Of a DNA stretch of 64,000 bases, positions 63,138 through 64,000 are shown piece after piece (positions within the stretch are counted from its first letter, which is position 1; the number at the start of each line of letters is the position of its first letter). Below the pieces are notes generated by a model. That model made no database searches, was not told where the DNA came from, and worked only from the letters and a program-made list of their open reading frames with translations. The DNA is from Torreya grandis (Eukaryota; Streptophyta; Pinopsida; Cupressales; Taxaceae). Location of the stretch: assembly GCA_037957365.1 (NCBI GenBank), contig JARHVA010000021.1, positions 6,164,501-6,228,500 of the forward strand. The letters are read 5' to 3'. Both the position numbers and the translations under genes were made by a program.

Positions 63138-63155
63138 AAACCACCATGGTGGTTT
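63138..63155. repeat. 18-bp perfect palindrome
   Basis: AAACCACCATGGTGGTTT. Related half-sites TTTCAAAACCATTGG and GTGGAGGTTTCAAAA lie close by. Confidence 0.9.
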
Positions 63156-63572
63156 CAAAACCATTGGAATACATAAATTGATAGTTTTACCCATGTGGAA
63201 TGTAAAAATAGAGCAATGGTATAAAATGAAGAATTGTCAAATATTATGTGTTTCTAAGATGATGAGGAAGATGAAGAGACTCTCAAAGAGGAAAGTGAAG
63301 CTATATAAAGGTTCTAATTAGCAAGGAAAATAGCTAAGGATATTCATTAATGAGGTAGATGGCTCCAAGAGAGAGTTTGGGGAGTTTGTTCTCCAAGATA
63401 AAAGAATAGAGAGTAGAGAGATGTTTTAAGTCCAAAAAGGACTCTGCATAAGATAAAATATTCTTTTTATAATGTAATAACCTGATAGAGGTAAGTGAGT
63501 GTATGAGTGTGTAATAAAATATATAAAATATGTTTTTATTTAAATAAATAAACATGTTGTGTTTCAAGTTTT

Positions 63573-63598
63573 TGTGTGTGTGTGTGTGTGTGTGTGTG
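63573..63598. repeat. (TG)13 microsatellite
   Basis: Simple dinucleotide run. The minus-strand Thr-His reading is an artefact. Confidence 0.95.
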
Positions 63599-64000
63599 AC
63601 CATAAGATAGCGAGTGAAAATCCTAGCTACATAGTATTAAAGGTTGTCCTTCATTGGACCCCATTATTATGACAACACTAAATATGCTTAAAGTTGAAAA
63701 AAATTAATAATATCCTATTTAACACAAAACTAAATATCATGGTAAAATAATTCTTGATGAGCTTAATGGTGTAGCTCCTAAACAATTAAAAACACTTTTT
63801 AATTATTGAAAAATAATCAATAAAAAAGATAAGGACATAGATGTTATCTTGAGTGTTATTTTAGAGGCTAAAAAATGCAAATAAGACTATGAGAACCACA
63901 TCTAAGAAAACACATGATGAAATTTTAAATGAGACTAAATTTCATTATAGAGGTACATATCCTACAGTTTGTGTTTAGAACACTATTACTACTACTTCTA
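63599..64000. other. Right window edge, no recognised feature
   Basis: AT-rich text with short open stretches (for example ILDELNGVAPKQLKTLFNY near 63,750). No family recognised. An element may continue past the window. Confidence 0.3.

Overview
This window looks like nuclear DNA of a seed plant with a large, repeat-filled genome. Very AT-rich non-coding sequence, several layers of decayed LTR retrotransposons, LTRs of almost 3 kb and one isolated three-exon R2R3-MYB gene together suggest a gymnosperm. That placement is inference: no species-diagnostic sequence was recognised. No bacterial features, tRNA, rRNA or CRISPR array were seen.

Layout. 1-0.7 kb: four diverged tandem units. 1.5-7.7 kb: a tandem family of about 400 bp, split by a 5.2-kb AT-rich insertion that has 10-bp direct repeats at its ends. 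8.0-9.4 kb: a decayed Ty1/Copia reverse transcriptase-RNase H on the minus strand. 10.5-19.7 kb: a minus-strand LTR element with two 2.8-kb LTRs, a Met-tRNA-type primer-binding site, a polypurine tract and a gag-only interior. 20-22.4 kb: a two-copy tandem duplication and small exon-like fragments. 22.9-40.3 kb: a minus-strand Ty3/Gypsy element (LTR-gag-protease-RT-RNase H-integrase-LTR), split between gag and protease by an 11.5-kb plus-strand non-autonomous LTR element (27.1-38.6 kb), which itself carries a Copia-type solo LTR (29.4-30.3 kb). 40.6-41.5 kb: two tandem fragments of a receptor-like cytoplasmic kinase pseudogene. 41.5-48 kb: AT-rich sequence with little content.

The one gene that looks functional is the R2R3-MYB at 48,197-49,453. 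It has three exons (133, 130 and 703 nt), intact splice sites, a complete R2R3 domain and the bHLH-interaction signature. Its DNA-binding region most resembles the MYBPA1/MYB5/TT2-type flavonoid and proanthocyanidin regulators. It probably acts as a nuclear transcription factor with a bHLH partner; that function is inferred from family resemblance.

49.8-64 kb: a three-copy 211-bp tandem repeat just beyond the MYB gene, a 1.1-kb direct duplication, a decayed Gypsy gag, a (TA)57 tract followed by a G-quadruplex motif, and a purine-rich decayed coding-like region with a recent 186-bp (62-codon) duplication. Nothing here is a multi-gene pathway. The main points of interest are the gag-only long-LTR element, the three-layer nesting, the codon-multiple minisatellites inside decayed element ORFs, and the kinase relics.
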